Assembly (NCBI GenBank): GCA_003599235.1 | Contig: QZJE01000020.1 | Location: 1-64,000 of the forward strand | Length of the DNA: 64,000 nt | Direction of reading: 5' to 3' | DNA from: Actinomycetota bacterium | GTDB taxonomy: Bacteria > Actinomycetota > Aquicultoria > SURF-47 | Shown here: positions 55,475 through 63,307 of the stretch, piece by piece | Layout: every line of letters begins with the position of its first letter | Position numbering within the stretch: position 1 is the stretch's first letter | The notes under the pieces: model-generated | Database searches by the model: none | Told to the model about the DNA's origin: nothing | The model's input: only the letters and a program-made list of their open reading frames with translations | Position numbers and translations under genes: made by a program

Positions 55475-55571
55475 ATATATTATCGGGAATTGATAATAAG
55501 CGTAAGTTCATTCAGATAGTGAGAAAACAAGCACGGGGCAAGCCCTTGTGCGTCAATTCCCGATAATATAT
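55475..55571 (+). repeat. 19-bp perfect inverted repeat with competing hairpin
   Basis: ATATATTATCGGGAATTGA (55475-55493) and its exact complement (55553-55571) enclose 59 nt containing a GCAC/GTGC, GGC/GCC hairpin. A second pairing, ATTATCAATT (55449-55458) with AATTGATAAT (55488-55497), overlaps the left arm, so the two folds exclude each other. It lies in a 377-nt stretch without a convincing gene. Could be a mobile palindrome or an RNA switch. Confidence 0.5.
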
Positions 55572-55595
55572 AAAGGTGATTCTTTTGGACTTTTG

Positions 55596-55706
55596 ATGAT
55601 ATTTGGGCCTTTATTGCCTTTGCTGCCTATTTTTGCCTCGGTCATCATCCATTATAGGCCGCTTGACCTGCAGATATTTCACCAGAGCCCTCAGGAGACA
55701 CAATAA
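55596..55706 (+). CDS. Possible 36-aa hydrophobic peptide
   Basis: ATG 55596 opens a 36-codon frame starting MIFGPLLPLLPIFASVIIHY, a single hydrophobic helix with a polar tail. AAAGGTG at 55572-55578 is 17 nt upstream, too far for an ideal SD. It lies just after the large inverted repeat. No support beyond composition; it may be chance. Confidence 0.2.
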   Translation: MIFGPLLPLLPIFASVIIHYRPLDLQIFHQSPQETQ

Positions 55707-55781
55707 TATATTGCTTAGACTAAATATACCTTTATTGACGATTATCGTTAAAGTTTTTGGCTACAAGGTAACGACTAAAGC

Positions 55782-56360
55782 CTAAGGCATGCTTTTCTTT
55801 AGTAATTCCGAAAGGGCTTTTTCCAGAAGGATGTTCTTAAGATGTTGTGAGCTTCTAAGAAGGTCTGAAAGTTTGCCTTCTGCTTTCTTGCTATTATTTT
55901 TAATCATTGGAGCCACCGCTTGATAAAAAAGCATTGCCTCCCGGTCCGCAAAAGTCTCGTACATTTTTAGATGGCGTTGCTCGATACCGAACTTAGCCAT
56001 GGACTTGTTAATATCTTTTATTTGTAACTCAAAGTTATCTTTTTTGCTTTTTGATGCCAACAGTCCCTGGGTTCGCTCTATTTTAACACCGCTTATATCT
56101 TCCATAGCTTTATCGCTTAAAGTTGATATCTTTGATTTAATCACTGACAGTGGCAAAAAACGCTCTTTTTGTAGCTTAAGAATAACACTTAGTTTCTTTA
56201 CTTCTTTTTCACTAAACTTTCGATACCCTGATTTAGTACGCGAAGGCTTAATTAGACCTTTGTCCTCTAGAAACCGTAATTTACTTATCGTCAAATCACC
56301 AAACTCTGGTTTTAATCTTTTGACAACTTCTCCAATAGAATATGTTGATTTAGCGGTCAT
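55782..56360 (-). CDS. MerR-family transcriptional regulator
   Basis: 192 aa. The N-terminal winged helix (YSIGEVVKRLKPEF ... LRFLEDKGLIKPSRT, GYRKFS) is typical of MerR. The C-terminal half is helical and has no metal-binding cysteines. It follows the GarA-like FHA gene by 10 nt, the same order as garA and the MerR gene Rv1828 in mycobacteria, a useful lineage marker. Confidence 0.88.
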   Translation of the reverse strand: MTAKSTYSIGEVVKRLKPEFGDLTISKLRFLEDKGLIKPSRTKSGYRKFSEKEVKKLSVILKLQKERFLPLSVIKSKISTLSDKAMEDISGVKIERTQGLLASKSKKDNFELQIKDINKSMAKFGIEQRHLKMYETFADREAMLFYQAVAPMIKNNSKKAEGKLSDLLRSSQHLKNILLEKALSELLKKSMP

Positions 56361-56370
56361 TTTTCCTCCG

Positions 56371-56847
56371 TCATTTTGATAAATAAACTAAGACAAACTT
56401 ACCTATTTGTACTTCATCTCCACTATTAAGATCTGATTCATCGCTACGTTGATTGTTAACATATGTACCATTTAAGCTTCCTATGTCTTTAACGCTCGCT
56501 TTCTTGGTTTCAGAGTTAAAAGCCAGCTTTGCATGACGCCTGGAAACCGTAATATCGTTAAGGAATATATCACACTTGGGATCGCGTCCGATTAGTGTCT
56601 CCCCGTTGCTAAGAGGCATTCTCTGTCCAACAATGGGACCTTTCTTAACCACAAGTACAGCTTCTTCGTCTTCTAGGATAGCAGATACATCAATTTCTGT
56701 TTCCTTGGTATCAGCTGCAGATATTGAGGTAAGTGTTGCGGTGGACTCATCACATGTAGCCTTAAGCTCTGTGCCACATTTAGCACATTTTTCATCTTCT
56801 AGCTTATTTTCGAAACTACATTCAATACACTTATTAGTTTTAGTCAT
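56371..56847 (-). CDS. GarA/OdhI-like FHA protein with N-terminal zinc ribbon
   Basis: 158 aa. The C-terminal FHA domain (about 65-155) has LVVKKGPIVGQRMPL, LIGRDPKCDIFLND, TVSRRHAKL, DIGSLNGTYVN and GDEVQIGKFVLVYL, closely like actinobacterial GarA, which controls 2-oxoglutarate/glutamate enzymes. In place of GarA's ETTS phospho-acceptor tail, the N-terminus is a zinc ribbon (CIEC ... CAKC, residues 7-23). The downstream MerR gene supports the GarA assignment. Confidence 0.85.
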   Translation of the reverse strand: MTKTNKCIECSFENKLEDEKCAKCGTELKATCDESTATLTSISAADTKETEIDVSAILEDEEAVLVVKKGPIVGQRMPLSNGETLIGRDPKCDIFLNDITVSRRHAKLAFNSETKKASVKDIGSLNGTYVNNQRSDESDLNSGDEVQIGKFVLVYLSK

Positions 56848-56850
56848 TGT

Positions 56851-57117
56851 CTAAAAGAAATCAAACTTCTTGCTTTTAAAAGCCTTTTTTAGCTCGTTAT
56901 CTACCGTTTCGATAATCTGCGGATTCTCTATTAAATGTTTTATCTGTTCATCATTTAGACGGTTCTTAACATAAGGATCTTCGATAATTGATTTTAGGCG
57001 CCTATTACCCTTTAGCTCTTTAACCACATAATCAATTACACGTTCTTCTGCAACGTTATCTCCTAGATCTTCTAGAAAATCTTTTACTATCTTTTGCACA
57101 CGGTCAGGTAAAGACAA
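56851..57117 (-). CDS. Hypothetical helical protein
   Basis: 88 aa, acidic, all helical by appearance (VQKIVKDFLEDLGDN, DEQIKHLIENPQIIETVDNE). No motif or membrane segment. It ends 3 nt before the GarA-like gene and follows the RsiG-like gene, and good SD sequence AGGAGG lies upstream, so it is a real gene of this operon. Unknown function. Confidence 0.7.
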   Translation of the reverse strand: MSLPDRVQKIVKDFLEDLGDNVAEERVIDYVVKELKGNRRLKSIIEDPYVKNRLNDEQIKHLIENPQIIETVDNELKKAFKSKKFDFF

Positions 57118-57146
57118 GCTAAAACCTCCTTACGGGTTCAAATTGA

Positions 57147-57449
57147 CTATTTTCGTTCCGGTTTTGGTCCGTCAGTTAGTGCTTTGGCTAGTATTTGGGT
57201 TAGTTTATCGACATCAGTCTCAGAAATGATGCTGTTTTTATCCTTGCCGTGTTTGCTGCTAAGGCGCCTGGTAAGTTCTTCTCTTAGGATATCTATGCGG
57301 CCATGAACCATCCGCCGGCGAAATGAAATTTCTTCTTCTTCTTTATACAACTCATCTAATATAACTTTTAGTTCTTCGTCAGATTTCTTGTCTAGCTTAA
57401 GTAGTACTTGGTCTGCTTCTAATCTCTGCTTTGAACGTCTTTCTTTCAC
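57147..57449 (-). CDS. RsiG/AmfC-like c-di-GMP-binding anti-sigma protein
   Basis: 100 aa helical hairpin. EEEISFRRRMVHGRID (about residues 38-53) fits the RsiG c-di-GMP motif E(x)3S(x)2R(x)3Q(x)3D with His in place of Gln. Such proteins are often annotated as aerial mycelium formation protein. Streptomyces RsiG has two motif copies; a single-copy, homodimeric form is known in Rubrobacter. It would sequester a WhiG-type sigma factor when bound to c-di-GMP; none is in this window. Confidence 0.75.
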   Translation of the reverse strand: MKERRSKQRLEADQVLLKLDKKSDEELKVILDELYKEEEEISFRRRMVHGRIDILREELTRRLSSKHGKDKNSIISETDVDKLTQILAKALTDGPKPERK

Positions 57450-57533
57450 CAGTTTCTCCTTTGTCGCCCGCCCATAGGCAACCTTGTTAACAGCTTTATT
57501 TTATCACAAATGTTTTTGCTATTTCTATGGTTA

Positions 57534-58679
57534 TTATCCAACACGCCCTAAATATTTAAATAAATTCTTAAACCTCAACCAAAGATTTAGCACTGAAAAC
57601 TTCCATTTCTGCCAAAAGCTTTTCTCTTTATAACTCTTAAGAGCAATTAAATCAGCCTTGGCAACAAGGTCCGAATTAACGTAAGTCTTAATTTGACCGA
57701 ACTTCTCTTTCTTTTTTATCGGCAGATTACAATCATTTCTTAAGTCTACCTTATAGGTTACTTTTTCTTGCTTGCCAGCTAAAACACCAAGGTTTTGACT
57801 TAAACCTATTGGAAGCAAAGAAAAATAATAAGGCACCTCTAGCTTCCTGAAAGCTTTGTTAGCAGTAACAATGCGGTGATAAGAATAATTATTAATACCG
57901 TATTGCAACAATAATTTTGAGTTAGAAAAACAGCTATCAGAGCTTGGGGCACCTAAAACAACAGCTATTACAAATTTCTGCTTAGCCTTAGCGGCTGAGA
58001 CCAAGCAATATCCTGCCTGGCTTGTATAACCCGTTTTTATGCCGACAGCATAAGAATAGCGCCATAGCAGTTTGTTGCGGTTTTCCAAATTATATTTTTT
58101 TGCCCCGAAAACCGATATCTTTTTAGTTTGAACAATATTAGAAAAGATTTCATTTTTTTCAGCATAAACCGCTAATTTTGCTAAATCTGTTGCCGTTGAG
58201 TAGTGATTTAAATTGTGTAAGCCATTGGGGTTAACAAAGTGTGTATTACTCATTCTAAGTTTCTTTGCCTTATGGTTCATCTTCTCGGCAAAACCAGACA
58301 GGCTACCACCCACCTTCTCTGCCAAAACAACAGCTGCATCATTTGCCGATAAAACCATAAGCCCGTACAAAAGATCTTTAACTGACATCGACTCATTCTC
58401 TTTTAAGGCTAGTTCGCTTTCTCCTGCCTCAAAAGCTTTCTTGCTTGCTTTGGCAGTACTAGATAAATCAGTATTTTCCAGTGTCAAGATAGCCGTCATA
58501 ATCTTGGTAGTGCTGGCTATAGGACGTCTCTCATCTGCGTTTTTCTGCCACAATATCCGGCCATTATTGCCATCTACCAGTATCGCCGATGAAGCCTCAA
58601 CATATGGCTGAGCAGCATTAGTAAATGTTGGAAAAAGTAATAATAACAATGTAGCTAAAAATATTTTAATGCGAATCAT
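57534..58679 (-). CDS. D-alanyl-D-alanine carboxypeptidase (DacF/PBP5 family)
   Basis: 381 aa. Signal peptide (1-22), S11 peptidase with SxxK in ASTTKIMTA near residue 56, SxN in SANDAAVVLAE near 112 and KTG in GIKTGYTSQAGY near 215, then a C-terminal beta domain and an amphipathic/hydrophobic tail. It trims D-Ala from peptidoglycan stem peptides. Leaderless-type promoter (TGC-TACACT, 7 nt before ATG). Confidence 0.93.
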   Translation of the reverse strand: MIRIKIFLATLLLLLFPTFTNAAQPYVEASSAILVDGNNGRILWQKNADERRPIASTTKIMTAILTLENTDLSSTAKASKKAFEAGESELALKENESMSVKDLLYGLMVLSANDAAVVLAEKVGGSLSGFAEKMNHKAKKLRMSNTHFVNPNGLHNLNHYSTATDLAKLAVYAEKNEIFSNIVQTKKISVFGAKKYNLENRNKLLWRYSYAVGIKTGYTSQAGYCLVSAAKAKQKFVIAVVLGAPSSDSCFSNSKLLLQYGINNYSYHRIVTANKAFRKLEVPYYFSLLPIGLSQNLGVLAGKQEKVTYKVDLRNDCNLPIKKKEKFGQIKTYVNSDLVAKADLIALKSYKEKSFWQKWKFSVLNLWLRFKNLFKYLGRVG

Positions 58680-58686
58680 AGAAAAT

Positions 58687-58715
58687 AGTGTAGCACACCT
58701 ATTCCCAGAGATTAC
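58687..58715 (-). promoter_or_regulatory. Promoter of the carboxypeptidase gene, leaderless type
   Basis: On the reverse strand TGCTACACT (58687-58695) is identical to the dapB extended -10. The hexamer TACACT ends 7 nt before the ATG at 58679. No SD. Confidence 0.55.
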
Positions 58716-59136
58716 CTAAATAAGCGGTTGGCAGGCTAAAATCACATGCAGATGCTTCAAGTAAGGGGACTTTAAGGTTGGGGAATACAATGATATCGTT
58801 AATTTCTAAATAAGGAATAAACTTGGCTTCTTTGAGTCGCTCATCGTCAGCAACTTTTAGTTCACCGCCAACTATTTGCCCTAGGAAAGTGAAGTTAATA
58901 ATATGGCGGTCTCCGGAAGGATCTATTGAATCGTTAATAAAAAGGAGCTTTTCAATGTTTACATCCAAACCAGTTTCTTCTTTTACTTCTCTTATGGCTG
59001 CCTGGCTTAGAGTTTCTAAATCCTCTACTCCCCCGCCCGGCAGAAGCCAGTAGCTCTTGCCTTCTTTTTCATGCCTAACTAGCAAAAAAGAGCCCTCTTC
59101 TACTAAGACTACTCCAACACGTACACGTATGGACAT
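58699..59136 (-). CDS. Nudix hydrolase
   Basis: 145 aa. The Nudix box GGGVEDLETLSQAAIREV-KEETGL is complete near residues 33-56. It hydrolyses a nucleoside diphosphate derivative; the substrate cannot be told. ATG 59136 has no SD. The structured element copy 2 lies directly upstream, in antisense orientation to this gene. Confidence 0.9.
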   Translation of the reverse strand: MSIRVRVGVVLVEEGSFLLVRHEKEGKSYWLLPGGGVEDLETLSQAAIREVKEETGLDVNIEKLLFINDSIDPSGDRHIINFTFLGQIVGGELKVADDERLKEAKFIPYLEINDIIVFPNLKVPLLEASACDFSLPTAYLGNLWE

Positions 59137-59143
59137 TATATGT

Positions 59144-59230
59144 ACCGAGGGGTGGCACGATTGAGGGCTCCCATCGCGCGCAAGCTAAACCTGAGCACGA
59201 TGGGAAACAATCGTGACAGGACCCCGAGGT
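59144..59230 (+). ncRNA. Pseudoknotted structured element, copy 2
   Basis: Best-paired copy. Closing helix ACC-GA-GGGGT (59144-59153)/ACCCC-GA-GGT (59221-59230); helix 2 CACGATT (59156-59162)/AATCGTG (59209-59215); pseudoknot GCTC (59167-59170)/GAGC (59193-59196) interlocked with CCATCG (59171-59176)/CGATGG (59198-59203). It is on the + strand although both flanking genes are on the reverse strand, and its last base is within the dut stop codon complement. It could be a stand-alone RNA or a mobile element. Confidence 0.55.
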
Positions 59231-59682
59231 CATTTAATAGCGCTAGCAAGATTAATGCCCGTACTTCCAAAACCATTTACCCCTCTAACTGTCTCATCTA
59301 ATTCCTCTACCGGCTCTATGATGACAGTTTCTACCTTTTGAATAACTAGCTGAGCAATCTTATCCCCTCTGTTTATAGTAAAAGGCTCTTTTAAATCAGT
59401 ATTTATGATTATTACTTTTATCTCGCCACGGTATTTAGAGTCAACTAACCCGGGAGTGTTAACAAGAGATATCCCATGCTTGATTGCTAACCCTGAACGT
59501 GGTTGCACAAAACCAGCGTAACCATCCTCTATGGCAATAGCAATTCCTGTCCCAACCAAGGCTCTTTGCCCAGGCTTTAGGGTAATGCTATCGGTGGCAA
59601 ACAAATCCATACCGGCATCCCCTGTATGGGCATAACCCGGTAAAGGTAAATCTTTGTCAAATTGCTTTATCTTTAATATCAA
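59230..59682 (-). CDS. dut: Deoxyuridine 5'-triphosphate nucleotidohydrolase
   Basis: Hydrolyses dUTP to dUMP, feeding dTTP synthesis and avoiding uracil in DNA. 150 aa with all five motifs: [41 protein letters not shown] and the C-terminal GVNGFGSTG. It abuts nrdG, so it is the last gene of the nrdR-nrdD-redoxin-nrdG-dut transcript. Confidence 0.96.
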   Translation of the reverse strand: MILKIKQFDKDLPLPGYAHTGDAGMDLFATDSITLKPGQRALVGTGIAIAIEDGYAGFVQPRSGLAIKHGISLVNTPGLVDSKYRGEIKVIIINTDLKEPFTINRGDKIAQLVIQKVETVIIEPVEELDETVRGVNGFGSTGINLASAIK

Positions 59683-60378
59683 TTAACACCTCACTTTCGT
59701 CATTACATATTTAGAGCACTCTTGTGCCATTTCTTTTAACTCTTGCTCACTATATGGAGCAATATTAGATGTCTGGGGCTCTAGCGTATGGTCCGGCTTA
59801 TATTGCTGGAGGAAATAAGCCTTGGAACCCTTTATGTATTTTGCTATTGCAACTAGGTCGGACTTTTCAACGTATTGTGGTACAACCGTTGTTCTGAACT
59901 CGTGTTCAACCCCTGATTCAGATAAAACAGCTATGCTCTTTTTTATTTCCTGCAAATCAACATCAATATTTACCAATTCACAGTACTTTACAAAGCTAGT
60001 TTTTATATCCATTGCTACATAGTCAACTAGGTCAGTGTTTAGAAGTTTTATAAGAGCCCCAGACAAGACTCCGTTTGTATCAAGTTTAGTTTTAAACCCT
60101 AAACTTTTTATTTTTTCAAGGAGCTGTGGCAACCAACTATGTATTAGGGGTTCTCCCCCGGTTACAACACAACCATCAATCCAATCTTTTTTTTTAAGTA
60201 AGTGCTTTTCAACTAAACTAAAATCTATGTTCGGTAGTTCATTGGGGGTTAGTACTAAATCTGCATTATGACAATAAACACATTTGAGATTACAACCCCC
60301 GGTAAATAAAACACATGCTAACTTTCCATCCCAATCCAGCATAGAACTGGCAATAAACCCTTTTAACGCTATATCCAT
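59683..60378 (-). CDS. nrdG: Anaerobic ribonucleoside-triphosphate reductase activating protein
   Basis: 231-aa radical SAM activase that installs the glycyl radical on NrdD. The cluster motif is GCNLKCVYCHN near residue 29, with VTGGEPLIH near 75 and MDIKTSF near 123. It overlaps the redoxin gene by 10 nt. Confidence 0.93.
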   Translation of the reverse strand: MDIALKGFIASSMLDWDGKLACVLFTGGCNLKCVYCHNADLVLTPNELPNIDFSLVEKHLLKKKDWIDGCVVTGGEPLIHSWLPQLLEKIKSLGFKTKLDTNGVLSGALIKLLNTDLVDYVAMDIKTSFVKYCELVNIDVDLQEIKKSIAVLSESGVEHEFRTTVVPQYVEKSDLVAIAKYIKGSKAYFLQQYKPDHTLEPQTSNIAPYSEQELKEMAQECSKYVMTKVRC

Positions 60379-60608
60379 TCCTTAAGTTCCTCTTTGGCTG
60401 GAACGTCTCCTCTCCAAGAACAAACTTCATTCTCGTTATCATCAATAAGAATAATAGATGGAGTGGCCATCACTCCATAATAAGTAGCCTCCGCTAAGCC
60501 ATTTACTTCCTCAACGTTTAAATATTCGACGTTGCTTAAATCCTCAACTACCTCTTTGGCCATCGGACACTTAGGACACTGTGGCTTGTAGAACAGCTTT
60601 ACCTTCAT
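60369..60608 (-). CDS. Small thioredoxin/glutaredoxin-like protein
   Basis: 79 aa. Redox site CPKCP near residue 10, cis-proline in MATPSIILID near 48, fold typical of NrdH-redoxin or archaeal thioredoxin-like proteins. Encoded between nrdD and nrdG, overlapping both (38 nt and 10 nt), it probably supplies electrons to NrdD. SD AGGAGA before its ATG. Confidence 0.88.
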   Translation of the reverse strand: MKVKLFYKPQCPKCPMAKEVVEDLSNVEYLNVEEVNGLAEATYYGVMATPSIILIDDNENEVCSWRGDVPAKEELKEWI

Positions 60609-62754
60609 AATATCTCCTCTCTCTGCTTAGATCGGTCCTAAGCCTGGCTTTTAGTTCACCCTTTTTACCTTTATTCCAGCCCGGTATTTTCGAGAAATAA
60701 CCGACGATTCTGGTTGCCCCGTAAACATTTTCAGAGTGGCAATTAGGGCAAAAATCAACCAATCCCCTGGTCACCGTATGACAGCATTCACATATCGTAA
60801 ACTCCGGACTAAAAGCCACTTGAGCGCATTGGGTTAATTCGTGGGTTTTGCGTACCATATTAGCCACCGAATCAGACGAGGGATTATGCTCACCCAGCCA
60901 CACATGGACAATTGCCCCAGCATCGATCATCGGGTGGAACTTCGACTGCTTGATTACTCTGTCCATATAGTCAACTTCGGCTTCAACAGCCAAATGGATG
61001 CTATTGGTATAGTAAAACTCTGCGTTCTCAACACTGCCCTTAATAACTTTTCTGGTTTGTTCGGGATATTTTTGCAAATCTAGTTTAGCTAAACGATATG
61101 TACTACTCTCACCAGGAGTTTCCTCAAGTACCATCTTTAGACCGTGTTTTTCAGATAATTTCTTTAAGCGAAGGTTGATATAGGCGATTATCTTAAGCCC
61201 AAACTTGTATGCTTCTGCAGATTCGTGAAGCTGTTGGCCGGTAAAATACTGCACTAACTCATTTAGCCCCAGGATACCTACTAAATATGTTAAGCGGTCG
61301 AACTTAACATATGGTTGGCCATCAGCACTGTTTGCCAGCAATGCCAACGGGCCATCTTTGCCCATATCTAAGAGGTTCTTTATAAACTCCGCTTTTTGCT
61401 GATGAGCCGCTACCGCTATATCTGCCAACTTATCTAGTTCACTGTAAAGTTTGTTTTCATCTCTCTTAGCTTTATAAGCAGCCCTTGGTAGATTGACAGT
61501 AACGTTCTGTAGGGCTGTGAACCGCATTTTTTCAGGAGTCATTGTTTGATCTAGGTCTTCTTCTTCTAACTTTAGTTTTAGGCGGCAACATTGAGACACT
61601 GTAACTTCATCGCCACGGTCAAAGACAAAGTAAGTAATACCTTGGGTTGATGCTAATTCACACGCATATTTAAAGATCTCATAAGCTTTAACATTTTGAA
61701 ATGTATCGTCATTAATATGCAAAAGCGGTTTTGGAAAGAAAAAGGTTTTCCCTGTAGCATCTCCTTCCATATATACTTCAAGCAAGGCCTGGAGGAAGTC
61801 CTGAGCTAATACCTCATACTCCTTATAGGTCTTGCCGGTATACTCTCCGCCGGGGCCAATAGCCGGAGTATCAGCAAAGTGCCTGGGGACACTTGCATAA
61901 AGGTTAAAATCTGTGAATACCGTCTGGCTTCCCCTGGCCCCGGCAAGTTGATTAAACTCAAATATCAACATTTGCGCTATTTGTTTAATTTCTTCGTAAT
62001 TTCTTCCTTCAAGCATAGGAGCAAAAAAGATATTTACCGCTTCCCAGCCGACAGCTCCTGCATAGTGAGACTGCAAAACACTGGCAAACTTAACCATGTG
62101 CCCTACTAAAACCTCCGGATGCTTAGCAGGCGCACTAACACTGCTTACATTAGGAATGTTTAGACCATATTTTTTAATGTACTCCACTGAATGACCGCCA
62201 CAATATGGGCGATTAATAAACCCAAGGTCGTGGATATGAATGTCACCACCTAAATGCGCATTAGCAACATTGGTTCTATAAATCTTGCGTAAGGCATATT
62301 GTTTTAAGACATTTTCAGCAATAGTTAAATTAATAGATTCGGGATTATGCGTAGTGTTAGAGTTTTCCCTGTTTGGTTCATTGATGATACGATCGACATC
62401 ATATAGAGGCATACCCAGGTTAGAATGCTTGCGTTGTATTCTCTCTTGGCCTCTCTGAATTAATACCAAGTCTACGAACTCACGAATGATATTAGTTGTA
62501 ACCGTTGAGAGATTGCTTGTTACCAGGCGGTTTTCTACCTCGCTAGCAATTTCGTCAGCTTGCTTACGGCTAACACCGGTTTCTCGAACTAGAGACTCGG
62601 CAATTCTACTGCGATCCCAATGGCTTATTTCTGCCTTGGTTTCAGTACTAACCAATAAAGCTATATCTGTACTATCTGCTTCATTGTGACTTTCTACTAC
62701 TCTGATGTGATTGTTTACTGCTTTGCCTTTTTTGTTCTTTACCGCATTAGCCAT
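60571..62754 (-). CDS. nrdD: Anaerobic (class III) ribonucleoside-triphosphate reductase
   Basis: Makes dNTPs without oxygen by glycyl-radical chemistry. 727 aa: N-terminal ATP-cone (about 45-125), catalytic barrel with cysteines in SQCCRLKL-type context, C-terminal zinc site CECCHTV and CPNCHSE, and the glycyl radical loop ATRIVGYFSKIPGWNKG near residue 690. Good indicator of anaerobic life. First structural gene behind nrdR; its 3' end overlaps the redoxin gene. Confidence 0.96.
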   Translation of the reverse strand: MANAVKNKKGKAVNNHIRVVESHNEADSTDIALLVSTETKAEISHWDRSRIAESLVRETGVSRKQADEIASEVENRLVTSNLSTVTTNIIREFVDLVLIQRGQERIQRKHSNLGMPLYDVDRIINEPNRENSNTTHNPESINLTIAENVLKQYALRKIYRTNVANAHLGGDIHIHDLGFINRPYCGGHSVEYIKKYGLNIPNVSSVSAPAKHPEVLVGHMVKFASVLQSHYAGAVGWEAVNIFFAPMLEGRNYEEIKQIAQMLIFEFNQLAGARGSQTVFTDFNLYASVPRHFADTPAIGPGGEYTGKTYKEYEVLAQDFLQALLEVYMEGDATGKTFFFPKPLLHINDDTFQNVKAYEIFKYACELASTQGITYFVFDRGDEVTVSQCCRLKLKLEEEDLDQTMTPEKMRFTALQNVTVNLPRAAYKAKRDENKLYSELDKLADIAVAAHQQKAEFIKNLLDMGKDGPLALLANSADGQPYVKFDRLTYLVGILGLNELVQYFTGQQLHESAEAYKFGLKIIAYINLRLKKLSEKHGLKMVLEETPGESSTYRLAKLDLQKYPEQTRKVIKGSVENAEFYYTNSIHLAVEAEVDYMDRVIKQSKFHPMIDAGAIVHVWLGEHNPSSDSVANMVRKTHELTQCAQVAFSPEFTICECCHTVTRGLVDFCPNCHSENVYGATRIVGYFSKIPGWNKGKKGELKARLRTDLSRERRYYEGKAVLQATVS

Positions 62755-62817
62755 TTTCTCCCCCTTTGGGTCTACATTGGGGACACTCCTAATACTTAGT
62801 AATGTCCCGCATCCCTT

Positions 62818-63264
62818 TTACCTTAGCTTGGTTAGTTCTTGGCTGAACTCAACAGCATCCTGGAAGTCTTTATACACCGATGCAAACCGGATATATGCAA
62901 CTTTATCAATGTCTTTTAATCTCTTTAAAACCATATCACCGATATCTTTAGCTTCGACTTCGTACTTAAATTGATTCCTTAACTCTTTTTCGATATCGGT
63001 TATCAATTTATCTAATTCAGTATTAGATACTTCCCTTTTGGTTACCGCCCTTACCAGTCCTGCCATTAACTTAGACCGGTTAAAAGGCTCACGGCTATTG
63101 TCCTTTTTAATAACCATTAGCGGAATTTCCTCTATCCGCTCATAAGTTGTAAACCTTTCTGTGCATTTAAGACACTCCCGCCTTCTTCTAATGGCGTCAG
63201 CGGACTCCGTAGTTCTAGAATCAATTACTTTAGTTTCTTCGTGTCCACAAATCTGGCACTTCAA
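62818..63264 (-). CDS. nrdR: Transcriptional repressor NrdR
   Basis: 148 aa. N-terminal zinc ribbon (CQICGHEETKVIDSR ... RRRRECLKC) and an ATP-cone (about 49-135) that senses ATP/dATP. It represses ribonucleotide reductase genes; here it heads the operon itself, behind two NrdR boxes, so it is autoregulated. About 63 nt separate it from nrdD. Confidence 0.96.
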   Translation of the reverse strand: MKCQICGHEETKVIDSRTTESADAIRRRRECLKCTERFTTYERIEEIPLMVIKKDNSREPFNRSKLMAGLVRAVTKREVSNTELDKLITDIEKELRNQFKYEVEAKDIGDMVLKRLKDIDKVAYIRFASVYKDFQDAVEFSQELTKLR

Positions 63265-63307
63265 TACAATCTCCCCCAGGTAACACCTCTGCCTTGGCGG
63301 TAGGCAG

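Noticed and set aside
55603-55785. 60-codon frame on + strand between the membrane protein and MerR genes
   Set aside because: Composition is not protein-like (RSSSIIGRLTCRYFTRALRRH), there is no SD, and another frame over the same region looks slightly better. Treated as non-coding.
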